64,000 nucleotides of DNA from Bacillus cereus G9842 (GTDB lineage: Bacteria; Bacillota; Bacilli; Bacillales; Bacillaceae_G), in contig NC_011775.1 in NCBI RefSeq assembly GCF_000021305.1, positions 62,001 to 126,000 of the forward strand, read 5' to 3'. Of this stretch, positions 35,229 to 43,812 are shown piece after piece; position 1 is the first letter of the stretch, and the number at the start of each line of letters is the position of its first letter. The notes beneath the pieces are model-generated. The model saw only the letters and a program-made list of their open reading frames with translations, was not told where the DNA came from and did not search any database. Both the position numbers and the translations under genes were made by a program.

Positions 35229-35275
35229 TCCCCCTATTTGTCTAGTTATTAGAAATTTAAATAGGGGGATTATAC
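35229..35275 (+). promoter_or_regulatory. Leader or terminator hairpin between 35191 and 35295
   Basis: TCCCCCTATTT (35229-35239) pairs with AAATAGGGGGA; a T-rich tail follows directly before the next ribosome binding site. It can serve as terminator of the thioredoxin gene and as leader control. Confidence 0.6.
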
Positions 35276-35294
35276 TTTTTATAGGAGTGAAAAA

Positions 35295-35816
35295 ATGGAA
35301 CATATAGGTGGTTTAATATACTGGTTAAAAAAAGATAATACATTATCGATTGCACAATGCCCTAATGAAGAACTAGCTACTACAAATGATTTTGATAATC
35401 TAATAATGTATGAAGAAAAACATTATGCGCACGGACATAATCCATTAGTATCAGGTAATGATTTAATTCAATTGCAGGATGCGGCTTATAGATGGGATGA
35501 AAAGAAACAACAATATCAACACCAGTCTATTTCAGGATTGAAAAATGTTAAGTCCGTAATTTTTAATAATGATTTAACCATTCCAGTAGGAAATATTATG
35601 AATGAAGATACTCAAAATGCATACTCAGATAGTATAGTTTGTTTTCGTAAGCATAAGCCTTATCCAGTTTTAGGCCAATTCATAAACCCTCAAAACCAAT
35701 TAATGATAGTGTCATCCATTAATGGAATTACAGGAATAGCATTATCTTTGTACGAAGAAATGAGTTTGCTTGAAGTTATTTATGCTTATTATCAAAAAAA
35801 CGATAATAGCTATTAA
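35295..35816 (+). CDS. Hypothetical protein
   Basis: A 173-residue soluble protein (MEHIGGLIYWLKKDNTLSIAQC) with no recognised domain. TAGGAGTG precedes the ATG. It has histidine-rich patches (HYAHGHNPL, QHQS). It may be co-transcribed with the next gene 90 bp downstream. Confidence 0.6.
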   Translation: MEHIGGLIYWLKKDNTLSIAQCPNEELATTNDFDNLIMYEEKHYAHGHNPLVSGNDLIQLQDAAYRWDEKKQQYQHQSISGLKNVKSVIFNNDLTIPVGNIMNEDTQNAYSDSIVCFRKHKPYPVLGQFINPQNQLMIVSSINGITGIALSLYEEMSLLEVIYAYYQKNDNSY

Positions 35817-35906
35817 AATATCAGGTATAAATCAGTAAAATATGCAACATAAAGCTATTAAGTACTAGTGAATGATTTATCAATAAATAAGGGAGTCGAA
35901 TTAATT

Positions 35907-36365
35907 ATGGAAATGATTGACCGACTAAGTGTAATGAATATACTAGATTCCAGTAAAAATAATGGTAATTACCTAGCACTTTCACATATCATCAAGATTG
36001 ATAATATGTCTAAAGCAGCTGAACGCGTAAATAAATGGCTTACACAATATAACTCACCAGTGCAAACATTATCTAGTAAGACAGCTAAGCAATTTCTGAG
36101 ATTTATTAATACATTACATCCTGATCAAACACACAAAGTGGAATTAATGCCGAATGTTTCAGAAAATCTATTGTTAAGAATAAGTAAGAATTTAATACTT
36201 CACTGTGAGTACTTTTCAGGAGAGCAAAACAATTCGATTAATATATGGTTAGAAGGTATTGTAATTAATGAAAATACAGCAAAAGATGAAGTTGTCCTTT
36301 TAATCAATTGGATAACGGATATTGTGAAGAAAAGTAAATCTGCTGCATTGCTAAGTAGATATTAA
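35907..36365 (+). CDS. Hypothetical protein
   Basis: A 152-residue protein. AAGGGAG favours the ATG at 35907 over the GTG at 35868. It is helical at the start (AAERVNKWLTQYNSPVQTLSSKTAKQFLRFI), then beta-rich (NIWLEGIVINENTAKDEVVLLINW). The family is unknown. The lipoprotein gene follows after 27 bp. Confidence 0.55.
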   Translation: MEMIDRLSVMNILDSSKNNGNYLALSHIIKIDNMSKAAERVNKWLTQYNSPVQTLSSKTAKQFLRFINTLHPDQTHKVELMPNVSENLLLRISKNLILHCEYFSGEQNNSINIWLEGIVINENTAKDEVVLLINWITDIVKKSKSAALLSRY

Positions 36366-36392
36366 GTTTGAATTAGGTGTTGGAGGATTTAT

Positions 36393-36866
36393 ATGAAAAA
36401 AGTTTCAATTTTATTGATAACAGTCTGCTTTTTTTTAACAGGTTGTGGTGAGGATCCGGAGAATACAATCAGTAATATTGCATCAACAATAGAAAAAAAT
36501 ACTGGTATTCAAAATTTGCATACTCTATCACTAGAGAATGCAAAAAAACAATTCAAAATTTCAGAAGAAGAAGTAGAAACATTTGTAGTAAGAACAACCT
36601 ATACTGATGCAGATTTAACAGAGTATGGAGTATTTTATGTTAATGATGAGAAATATCTTAAGGATGTAAAAAGCAAAATTAAAAAACATACACAAGAAGT
36701 TGCTTCTCGTATGAAAAAAGTAGATAATTCATATTATGATATAGCTAAAGAAGCAGTAATTAAAGAAAAAGACAATTATATATTTTATAGTATTGCGGAG
36801 AATCAAGAAGCCATGAAAACTGTATTTCTAGGCTATTTTGATCAGGAACAACCGAAAGATAAATAA
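36393..36866 (+). CDS. Small lipoprotein
   Basis: A 157-residue protein. MKKVSILLITVCFFLTGC is a lipoprotein signal with Cys18. The mature part is alpha/beta, with a DUF4358-like feel (EVETFVVRTTYTDADLTEYGVFYV, VASRMKKVDNSYYDIAKEAV). GGAGG precedes the ATG. It is outside-facing and membrane-anchored. The ligand is unknown. Confidence 0.65.
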   Translation: MKKVSILLITVCFFLTGCGEDPENTISNIASTIEKNTGIQNLHTLSLENAKKQFKISEEEVETFVVRTTYTDADLTEYGVFYVNDEKYLKDVKSKIKKHTQEVASRMKKVDNSYYDIAKEAVIKEKDNYIFYSIAENQEAMKTVFLGYFDQEQPKDK

Positions 36867-36885
36867 AAGCGGAAGGAGGGTTAAA

Positions 36886-37182
36886 ATGGATTTAAAAGTA
36901 ATTGAAGTAAGTAAAGAGGATTACACACGATTGGCTGTTATGGAATTTGAGGAAACTATGATTATTTCTGCAATGTATGCAGAATTAGAAAATAACGCTT
37001 CTTTAAGTGAAGCTCTCCAAAATGTAGTGCATTCCTTCAATGAATTTAATGAGATGAGCGGAAAAGAATTTGAAACTCTTGATAAATTCAAGGTTCGAAA
37101 AATTCTTAAAAGTGGAGAAGAAAAAGGATATTGCAAATTAGTAAAGCAAAACGGAAATTCTTATAGTTTATATTATCTATAA
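36886..37182 (+). CDS. Hypothetical protein
   Basis: A 98-residue helical protein. AAGGAGGG lies 5 nt before ATG 36886, 19 bp after the lipoprotein gene. VVHSFNEFNEMSGKEFETLDKFKVRKILKSGEEKGYCKLV suggests a small helical bundle with a beta hairpin end. No family is recognised. Confidence 0.55.
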   Translation: MDLKVIEVSKEDYTRLAVMEFEETMIISAMYAELENNASLSEALQNVVHSFNEFNEMSGKEFETLDKFKVRKILKSGEEKGYCKLVKQNGNSYSLYYL

Positions 37183-37263
37183 TTATATTGTTAATAACAC
37201 ATGTTTTTTGATAATATAGAAATATAAGAACTTTATTTTCTTTTCGTTACATATTAACAATTA

Positions 37264-37316
37264 TAAGCCTTTGGGGTTTTAGATTATTATCTAACAACAG
37301 CCCAAGGGCTTTTTTG
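37264..37316 (+). promoter_or_regulatory. Leader terminator hairpin ahead of the helicase gene
   Basis: AAGCCTTTGGGG pairs with a CCCAAGGGCTT arm (to 37310), followed by six T. It lies 49 nt after a GATAAT -10-like sequence (37210-37215) and 18 nt before GGGGG. It carries the CTTTGGGG core. Confidence 0.7.
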
Positions 37317-37343
37317 TGTTTATTTATAATAAGGGGGATTATT

Positions 37344-39344
37344 ATGACAACAAATATTGACTTTAAGGGGAACAAAACTTGTTATTATCCATTAGGTATT
37401 AACGAGAAAAATGGTGTTATTCCATGTACTCAAATTGCTCAAAATTTCACTTCTGAAGAAATAGTTAAAGATCATGAAAATGATTCATATTTTTTTCGAA
37501 GCCTGGAGAAGCATGGAATTAAGTTAAATGAAAGTCAAATAGAAGCAGTAAGAAATGTAAGTGGACCAGTTATTACTCTGGCCGGAGCAGGTAGTGGTAA
37601 AACATCAGTTTTAACTTCTAAAGTAGGATACATGATGAATTACAAAGAAATTAAACCAGCAAATATTATGATTCTTACGTTTACTAAGAAGGCAGCAGAA
37701 GAAATGAAGTCACGTATAAGTAATTTACCTGGTCTATCAATTTCAGGAGCTAGACAATTATTAGCAGGAACATTTCATTCTATCTTTTTACGGGTAATAC
37801 GGAATGCAGGCATAAATCAAAAGATTATTTCAAGTGAAAAAATGAAACATATTGCAATTAAAAATATTCTCCGTGATCTAAAATTAGCAGATTCATATGA
37901 GCCGGAAACCATTGTATCTATGATTGGCTATTTTAAAAATCATATGATTAAACCGAGTGATTTACCTACTAAATCTGTGATTGATAGAGAATTACGAGAT
38001 ATTTATGCAATGTACGAACAGTGGAAAGAACAACAAAATATGATTGATTTCGATGATATTTTAGTTATCATGTATGATTTGTTAACAACAAACTTCAAAT
38101 TACGAGAACTCATTCAAGAAAAAATTAAATATATTTTAGTTGACGAATTTCAAGATAGTTCATCAATTCAATATGCTATTTTACAAATTATTGCTGCTCC
38201 ACACAATAATTTAACGATTGTAGGGGATGATTGGCAGAGTATATATGCGTTTCGCGGGGCTAATCCAGGTATAATACTAAATTTCCCTAATGACTATTCC
38301 AAGGTCAAAAAAGTAATTTTGGATACAAACTATAGATCCAATCCTTATATAGTAGGATTAGGAAATTCTATTATTAAACAGAATAAAAAGCAATTTGATA
38401 AGACATTAAATACAAATAAAGATAGTGGATCCAAACCTAAATATTTTAGTCCAGATGACAGTAAGCAAGAAGCAACAATGATTATTAATGATATTATAGG
38501 ACAAATTAAAGGTGGTAATAAGAACTATCGCGACTTCTCAATCCTATATCGTACGCATGCTGTTAGTAGATCCTTAATTGAGCAATTAGTTATAAAAGAA
38601 ATCCCTTTTGTTCAATATAAAACAAAAGATTTATTTTATAACAACAGCAATGTTAAACCTATTATTAATGTTCTGAAATTGGCTATACGACCTAAAACAG
38701 ATTTTGAATCGCTTAAAGGTGTATGTCCAATGTTATATATCGGAAAAGATAAAGTGATAGACAGTATAATCAATGCATATGCACTTGATGATTTAGAAGG
38801 TCAGACTAAACCATTGATATCTTACTTATTAAAGTGCCAGTTAACTCATAATCAAAACAAGAGAGTTATGCAACTTTATAAAACGATTAAGGAATGCAGG
38901 GGCATGTCAGCTATAGAGGCAATTCAATGTATACGATATGGTCATTTACAATATGAGCAATATTTATTAGATAATAAAAGAAAAAATATGACTACACATA
39001 AAGAAATGATGCTAGAAGAGCTGGATGAATTAGAAACATCTGCTAAAGGCTTTTCAACCATTAAAGAACTTATAGACTTTATAGAAAAGTTAGAGACACA
39101 ATATGAAAAAATGAAAGAATTACAAAAAGAACAAAATGTAAATGCTATTTCATTAATGACCATTCATGGGTCGAAAGGATTAGAATTTAAACATGTTTAT
39201 ATAATCGGCGCAAGTGAGGGTACCCTACCGCACAAGTCTTCATTAGAGATTACTGATGACCGTGTAATAGATGGAAGCAAGGAAAAAAAGAAATACTTCA
39301 AGAACTACTTGAGGAAGAAAGAAGGCTTCTATACGTCGCTGTAA
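37344..39344 (+). CDS. UvrD/PcrA-like helicase, zero-frame product lacking motif VI
   Basis: The 667-codon zero frame has Q65 (Q motif), Walker A GAGSGKT (81-87), Walker B ILVDEFQD, NYRSNPYIV and LMTIHGSKGLEFKHVYIIG. It ends soon after DDRVIDGSKEKKK without the arginine-bearing motif VI. The missing part (LLEEERRLLYVAVTRAKDYLHIY) continues in the -1 frame to 39451. The switch can occur at A AAA AAG (39284-39290), giving a 702-residue protein of normal family length. It is therefore either a programmed frameshift or a mutation. ATG 37344 follows GGGGGA. Confidence 0.85.
   Translation: MTTNIDFKGNKTCYYPLGINEKNGVIPCTQIAQNFTSEEIVKDHENDSYFFRSLEKHGIKLNESQIEAVRNVSGPVITLAGAGSGKTSVLTSKVGYMMNYKEIKPANIMILTFTKKAAEEMKSRISNLPGLSISGARQLLAGTFHSIFLRVIRNAGINQKIISSEKMKHIAIKNILRDLKLADSYEPETIVSMIGYFKNHMIKPSDLPTKSVIDRELRDIYAMYEQWKEQQNMIDFDDILVIMYDLLTTNFKLRELIQEKIKYILVDEFQDSSSIQYAILQIIAAPHNNLTIVGDDWQSIYAFRGANPGIILNFPNDYSKVKKVILDTNYRSNPYIVGLGNSIIKQNKKQFDKTLNTNKDSGSKPKYFSPDDSKQEATMIINDIIGQIKGGNKNYRDFSILYRTHAVSRSLIEQLVIKEIPFVQYKTKDLFYNNSNVKPIINVLKLAIRPKTDFESLKGVCPMLYIGKDKVIDSIINAYALDDLEGQTKPLISYLLKCQLTHNQNKRVMQLYKTIKECRGMSAIEAIQCIRYGHLQYEQYLLDNKRKNMTTHKEMMLEELDELETSAKGFSTIKELIDFIEKLETQYEKMKELQKEQNVNAISLMTIHGSKGLEFKHVYIIGASEGTLPHKSSLEITDDRVIDGSKEKKKYFKNYLRKKEGFYTSL
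39284..39314 (+). promoter_or_regulatory. Putative -1 frameshift signal in the helicase gene
   Basis: The slippery heptamer A AAA AAG (39284-39290) is in the correct phase (GAA AAA AAG). After a 5-nt spacer comes CUUCAAG (39296-39302), a 5-nt loop and CUUGAGG (39308-39314), a 7-bp stem. GGAAG at 39273-39277 could act as an internal Shine-Dalgarno stimulator. The order matches the dnaX-type signal. Confidence 0.6.
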
Positions 39345-39451
39345 CACGAGCAAAAGACTATTTACATATATACTCTCCTAAAAGTGTACGAGGTAAAGAT
39401 GTAAAAATATCTAGATTTTTAAAAGAAGCATTTATAACTAAAAAACAATGA
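39290..39451 (+). CDS. Helicase motif VI extension in the -1 frame
   Basis: A 53-residue continuation (EILQELLEEERRLLYVAV..., then TRAKDYLHIYSP) ending KQ-TGA. It contains motif VI, whose arginine contacts ATP in UvrD/PcrA. It has no start codon of its own and is expected only as a fusion to 37344. Confidence 0.65.
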   Translation, partial: EILQELLEEERRLLYVAVTRAKDYLHIYSPKSVRGKDVKISRFLKEAFITKKQ

Positions 39452-39535
39452 TGTTTGAGCTGGTACTTTATTAAGTAACTACTCATTTCATTTAAATATT
39501 CTTTAACATTTATAGAATTACTTTATTTATTCTGT

Positions 39536-39642
39536 TAAAATTAATAATATAAAACATTATTTTAAATTTACTTCTATACTAATAAGTCAGGCCCCTTGGG
39601 TTTATTGAGATTCATTTCTTAATAAATACAAGGGGCTTTTTT
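39536..39642 (+). promoter_or_regulatory. Promoter and leader hairpin ahead of holB
   Basis: TGTTAAAAT gives an extended -10 (39536-39541). After 49 nt, GCCCCTTG (39591-39598) pairs with CAAGGGGC (39629-39636), with an inner TTTATTGAG/CTTAATAAA stem, then six T. It carries the CCTTGGG core. Confidence 0.7.
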
Positions 39643-39677
39643 GTGTAGATTATTAACAAAAATTGGAGGAATATATA

Positions 39678-40658
39678 ATGACTTGGAATGAATTGCAGGA
39701 TGTACAACCAAAAGTAGCTAGGATTTTACAAAATTCAATTAGAAAAGAAATGGTGGCTCACGCTTATATTTATGAAGGTAATAAAGGTATAGGAAAATAT
39801 CAAGTAGCACTTCTATATGCTAAAACTTTGCTATGTAATAATGGATCTAATAGTGAACCTTGTCATGCGTGTAAAAATTGTACTCGAATCGATACAGGTA
39901 ATCATCCAGATATTATCTATATTAAACCTGATGGTGCATCTATAAAAAAAGAGCAAATCGAAGAACTTCAAAAAGAATTCTCCTACGCTTCTTTTGAAAG
40001 CGGCAAAAAAATATATATAATTGAAAATGCTGAAAAAATGACGACTAATGCAGCGAATTCATTACTGAAATTTTTAGAAGAACCTGAAAGTGATTGTATT
40101 GCCATACTATTAACTGAACGCAGTAACGCACTATTGAGTACAATCATATCTAGGTGCCAATTAATCAGATTTGCTCCTATATCACCTAAGAAAGTGCAAG
40201 AGGCTTTAACAGAACAACTAATTTTTGGTGAAGAAGCTAAAATATTATCAAAATTAACTAATGACCTTGAACAAGCTAGGAAAATTAGTGAAGAATTAAC
40301 ACTTGGACCTAAATTAGATTTGATTCAAGAATTTATTCAAAAATGTAATACGTTAAAAGTGTATGCCTTAAAAAAGGAATTATCTGAAGCTTTCGCAGGT
40401 AAAGAGGGGACATTAATTTTCTATCATATTGTAATGTTATGGTTTGAAGACTTTTTAAATTACCATTTAAATAGAAGAAATGATTTAGTATTTAATGAAG
40501 AAATATTAGATACGGAAGTAAAAAAATATAAGTTAAATCAAATACTACATTTAATAAAATGTGCACAAAAATATCAAGGACGTGTACACAATAACCTAAC
40601 TTTTACTACATTATTTGATGGTTTTGTAGCAGAATCTCAAGGTGTAGCAGCAGTTTAA
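39678..40658 (+). CDS. holB: DNA polymerase III delta' subunit (clamp loader), element-encoded
   Basis: A 326-residue protein. It has a P-loop-like GNKGIGK (34-40), the zinc cysteines CHACKNC after C53, KIYIIENAEKMTTNAANSLLKFLEEP, and the SRC motif in TIISRCQLIRF. Delta' is the stator of the clamp loader. Together with delta it completes the non-motor subunits. GGAGG precedes ATG 39678. The next gene encodes a small protein with a clamp-binding-like tail. Confidence 0.85.
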   Translation: MTWNELQDVQPKVARILQNSIRKEMVAHAYIYEGNKGIGKYQVALLYAKTLLCNNGSNSEPCHACKNCTRIDTGNHPDIIYIKPDGASIKKEQIEELQKEFSYASFESGKKIYIIENAEKMTTNAANSLLKFLEEPESDCIAILLTERSNALLSTIISRCQLIRFAPISPKKVQEALTEQLIFGEEAKILSKLTNDLEQARKISEELTLGPKLDLIQEFIQKCNTLKVYALKKELSEAFAGKEGTLIFYHIVMLWFEDFLNYHLNRRNDLVFNEEILDTEVKKYKLNQILHLIKCAQKYQGRVHNNLTFTTLFDGFVAESQGVAAV

Positions 40659-40690
40659 TATAACTACTATACATACATGGAGGAATTAAA

Positions 40691-40951
40691 TTGGAATCTA
40701 CTAATCAAGGAAGTTTTGACTGCTGCCATCTATGGTATAAATGTAACTATGGTAAGAATGGGTGTGAATGGGGGAAAACTCGTCCAGAAAAACCCGAGGC
40801 GTGTAACTGTTTTAAAAGAAACAATAAAAAAGAAAAAATTGAAAATAATGTTGAGGGATATTTAGAAGTAGAAGCTAAACAAAAAATAGAACAGAAAGTA
40901 GTTAAAGAAGATATAACATTAAACCAGGAAACACAATTATCATTATTTTAA
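40691..40951 (+). CDS. Cysteine-rich protein ending in the clamp motif QLSLF
   Basis: An 86-residue protein starting at TTG after GGAGGAATTAAA. The N-terminal 45 residues hold seven cysteines (DCCHLWYKC, NGCEWGK, ACNCF), probably a zinc module. A charged linker follows, and the last residues are ETQLSLF, identical to the consensus beta-clamp pentapeptide. It is placed 32 bp after holB. It could recruit a partner to the sliding clamp or compete for it. An overlapping frame at 40677-40865 is a shadow. Confidence 0.65.
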   Translation: MESTNQGSFDCCHLWYKCNYGKNGCEWGKTRPEKPEACNCFKRNNKKEKIENNVEGYLEVEAKQKIEQKVVKEDITLNQETQLSLF

Positions 40952-41109
40952 TTACTTTACATAGAACCTTGTTTTATTTAGTCTTTTACTGAAAAATAGA
41001 GGTTGAAACTGGATTTCATCATATAATCATGTTGTTTAACAATTATTAGAATAAGTACGAGAAATAGAATTTCTTAAATATATATAAAGTTAATTTTTGT
41101 AAGATAGGA

Positions 41110-41159
41110 AGAGTGTGAATCAATAGTTACTTGGTAATTATTGATTCACACTCTTTTTC
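41110..41159 (+). promoter_or_regulatory. Leader or terminator hairpin ahead of 41311
   Basis: AGAGTGTGAATCAATA (41110-41125) pairs perfectly with 41139-41154, a 16-bp stem with a TTGG-containing loop, followed by five T. The region 40952-41310 holds no gene. Confidence 0.65.
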
Positions 41160-41310
41160 CTTATATGACTTTTTACTGTTCTTTATTATCTAACTGCATA
41201 TTAATTAATTCCAACAACAAGTTGAATTATCGGAAAATTAAGGATTGATTATTGGGCGATATAGTTTTAAATTTAAGCTATTGGATGAAGTAGATAAGGG
41301 AGATAAAAAA

Positions 41311-42384
41311 ATGAATGTTAGCACAAAACAAATTATTAAAGGTGTTATAACGATTGAGGGAAATCAAGTAAATACGGGGATTTCACGCTCTGATTTGGAA
41401 TGTATATTGAACACAAAAATAAAAGTTGATAGCGATCATGTAGGGTATGTCCTTGGTTCAGAATTAATATTTGAAGATGAACAAAAAGTTAGTTTTACTG
41501 TTTGGTTTAAAAATGATACCGTTAGAAAAATAGAACTAAATATAGGGGAATTTCGTTATGATGATGATGCATATAACTATCTTAAGGAATGGTTAAAAGA
41601 AAGAAAATTAGAATGGACTGGAGACTCTTTCTATCGAACGGAATTTGGCTTTATAAGTCCATCTTTACGTCGTGATATTTATGGATATTTTGCTATAAAT
41701 ATATCATTAGAATACAGAGAAATCCCAAGCAGAAAATTCTTGCCCATTAAAGAAAACAAAAGAAACACTATAAAGTTTGTAGTAGATGATTCCGAGTATA
41801 AGATTCAAAGGATTTCATTGAGAGAATTAGATGATCTGCCATTCTTAAATAACTTTATTGGAGATGGACCAATGAGCATTCGTGAACTCAATGATACGTA
41901 CAGTAAAGATGATCGAATGGAAACTATTTATTTTATGGTTTCTAAAATAAATAATGATGTGGAGACAATCATTGGGGTGGCTGATTTTACATATTTTGCA
42001 GTATGGGAGGCATATCAAAATTCTGAGTTGTTTTTTTGTCTTGATGAATTAACAGAAGGATGGGGTATTGTAGGACATGTAGTTCAAAAGTACGGTTGTG
42101 GATTACAGAACAAAAATGGAATTACTCCGTATATTTTAGTGTTTGAAACTATACACGATGAAGTACCACACAATAAAGAATTAAAAATGTTTAATGAAGA
42201 TAATGAAAATATGAAATTACTTTATAATTCAGCATTGCAGCTGGCATCTAATTACGTCAAAATACCGCATGAAAATATGACACTGATCAGCCTTTCAAGA
42301 AATAAGGATAGTCTGTTTTCTAATTATAAGAAAGTTGAAGATGTTTTTATCAACTATCAACGAACAGAAAAAGTGACTATATAA
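41311..42384 (+). CDS. Hypothetical protein
   Basis: A 357-residue protein. AAGGGAG supports ATG 41311; the frame is open further upstream. It is beta-rich throughout (VSFTVWFKNDTVRKIELNIGEFRY, TIYFMVSKINNDVETIIGVADFTYFAVW), with a C-terminal helix (LLYNSALQLASNYVKI). No recognised domain. The end overlaps by 8 nt the convergent gene at 42377. Confidence 0.6.
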   Translation: MNVSTKQIIKGVITIEGNQVNTGISRSDLECILNTKIKVDSDHVGYVLGSELIFEDEQKVSFTVWFKNDTVRKIELNIGEFRYDDDAYNYLKEWLKERKLEWTGDSFYRTEFGFISPSLRRDIYGYFAINISLEYREIPSRKFLPIKENKRNTIKFVVDDSEYKIQRISLRELDDLPFLNNFIGDGPMSIRELNDTYSKDDRMETIYFMVSKINNDVETIIGVADFTYFAVWEAYQNSELFFCLDELTEGWGIVGHVVQKYGCGLQNKNGITPYILVFETIHDEVPHNKELKMFNEDNENMKLLYNSALQLASNYVKIPHENMTLISLSRNKDSLFSNYKKVEDVFINYQRTEKVTI

Positions 42385-42541
42385 CTTTCAATTTATGAAT
42401 TTCATTAAAACCGCATTGTATGCAGCGTACTGGGGGATTAAGAACTTCAACTTCAAACAGTATGTCGTCCTCATCCCCTAGTAAGCGTTTTCTAAAATAG
42501 GATATATATAGTAGTTGAATAGTGTCAGTCCAATTATTCAC
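42377..42541 (-). CDS. 54-codon frame in phase with the upstream stop, zinc-motif fragment
   Basis: The frame from GTG 42541 encodes NNWTDTIQLLYISYFRKRLL..., then EVEVLNPPVRCIQCGFNEIHKLKVI. It looks coding and lies in the same frame as 42551-42949, separated only by TGA CAT TCG TTT. It may be the C-terminal part of one gene interrupted by a nonsense codon, a UGA-C read-through product, or a small downstream gene. Confidence 0.45.
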   Translation of the reverse strand: MNNWTDTIQLLYISYFRKRLLGDEDDILFEVEVLNPPVRCIQCGFNEIHKLKVI

Positions 42542-42550
42542 AAACGAATG

Positions 42551-42949
42551 TCATACTTCATTTTCGAATTCTTCCAATTGTTCATAGCATTTAACTTTAT
42601 CAGGATTGTCCATAATTTCCTTATCAAAAACCTTGTAATTTGTAAGTGGTTTTAAGATGCCCGCTTCAAGGTAAAAGAAGGTTTTTGTAGTCCCTTTACG
42701 TAATTCATTAGCAACGTAGTCTAATCTAACTTCTATAAATTTTAGTACTAAGATTTCTGGAGTTTCATTTTTAATTCCAACCCCTTGTTTAATTAAAACT
42801 GATGCAATGGTACTAATCTCCCTCTTTATATTTTCTATATTTTTATCGTCATCTTTTGAAATATTTAACATATGACGATGTCCTTGTAATTTCCTCGATA
42901 AATGTTTCATAGCCTTTTGAGTAGTTATAATTTCTTTCAATTTACTCAT
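42551..42949 (-). CDS. Hypothetical helical protein
   Basis: A 132-residue protein from ATG 42949. The AAAGGA sits directly against this ATG, so the TTG at 42940 (9 nt away) may be the true start. It is helical and basic (LKEIITTQKAMKHLSRKLQGHRHMLNISKDDDKNIENIKREI). The end ...CYEQLEEFENEV-TGA continues in frame into 42377-42541. The function is unknown. Confidence 0.55.
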   Translation of the reverse strand: MSKLKEIITTQKAMKHLSRKLQGHRHMLNISKDDDKNIENIKREISTIASVLIKQGVGIKNETPEILVLKFIEVRLDYVANELRKGTTKTFFYLEAGILKPLTNYKVFDKEIMDNPDKVKCYEQLEEFENEV

Positions 42950-43089
42950 TCCTTTCTTCTACGAAATATTTCTTATATTGTTAATTATTATAACTTAAAG
43001 AAGCTTTTTCCACATTATAATTCAATTTAAAATAAAATTGTTTTAAGATACTAAGATTAGAATTCCACTAGATAATCCGAAAAACAAAT

Positions 43090-43195
43090 TTTATCTCGCA
43101 TTAACGTGCATAAGACCCCGACTTCAAAATTCAGCGAAAGCAAAGAGGTTAGGTGGGGGATCAACTGCCCGTAAAAGCACGATTTGTGTTGGCTA
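43090..43195. repeat. Structured GC-rich segment in a gene-free stretch
   Basis: ACCCCGACTTC and GAGGTTAGGTGGGGG can pair around an inner AGCGAAAGC. The higher GC content against the AT-rich surroundings and the lack of a reading frame suggest an RNA structure or a remnant mobile-element end. No transposase is near. The rest of 42950-43368 shows nothing else. Confidence 0.3.
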
Positions 43196-43368
43196 ATTTA
43201 TTCGAATGAAAAAATTAGGTATATTTCATTATTAAATATATGAAATGAGTAATAAAAAAGTTTTAAAGCAAATATATGAGCCATTTAATAAAGCAAGTGT
43301 GTTTTAAATATGGTAGCATAAATGAAGATAAATCTTAAAATAACTTTTTGAATAGAGGAGCAAATCAA

Positions 43369-43596
43369 ATGAACAATTCAAGTCATAAATGTACTAATAA
43401 AGAATGCGATGGTATTATCACATATAATGAGAAGATTATTGATCATAAAAAAGCATTAAATGAAACTGGCGGGGTAATTGGTACTAAGGAATGTAGTAAA
43501 TGCGGTAAGAAATATACACTTATTGTTACAGTTGGCCAAGCATTAATTGAAACTGATGAAGATGGAGAATTTGTAGGTGAATTGCCTAAAATATAA
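43369..43596 (+). CDS. Small zinc-ribbon protein
   Basis: A 75-residue protein starting after GAGGAG. CTNKEC near residue 7 and CSKCG near residue 41 make a four-cysteine ribbon. A beta segment and acidic end follow (YTLIVTVGQALIETDEDGEF). The function is unknown. Confidence 0.55.
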   Translation: MNNSSHKCTNKECDGIITYNEKIIDHKKALNETGGVIGTKECSKCGKKYTLIVTVGQALIETDEDGEFVGELPKI

Positions 43597-43646
43597 AAGT
43601 ATGGTTTATTGTCCAACTTAATATTGAGTAATTGCTATATATTAAG

Positions 43647-43757
43647 TATAATTAGTATATATACAATATTTATTTTATTTTAATTAACTTTAAACAAAAA
43701 CGTTCTTTAGGAACGACGAGCTTAACAAAAGCCTGTCTTTCTTTAGGACGTTTTTTT
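43647..43757 (+). promoter_or_regulatory. Promoter and leader hairpin ahead of 43813
   Basis: TATAAT 43647-43652; 44 nt later an AACGTTCTTTAGG arm pairs imperfectly with CTTTAGGACGTT, ending in seven T. A nested GTTC/GAAC hairpin is possible. Confidence 0.65.
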
Positions 43758-43812
43758 GCGTTTAAAAGAAAAAATATACAGAGTGTTTATAACAAATAAG
43801 GGGGAAAATCAA

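Noticed and set aside
40677..40865. A second frame in the region after holB
   Set aside because: The TTG frame at 40691 has the proper ribosome binding site spacing and a meaningful cysteine pattern and tail; this frame has neither.
43090..43195. Complete insertion sequence of the IS200/IS605 type
   Set aside because: The hairpin is suggestive of a mobile-element end, but no transposase or second end is present nearby.
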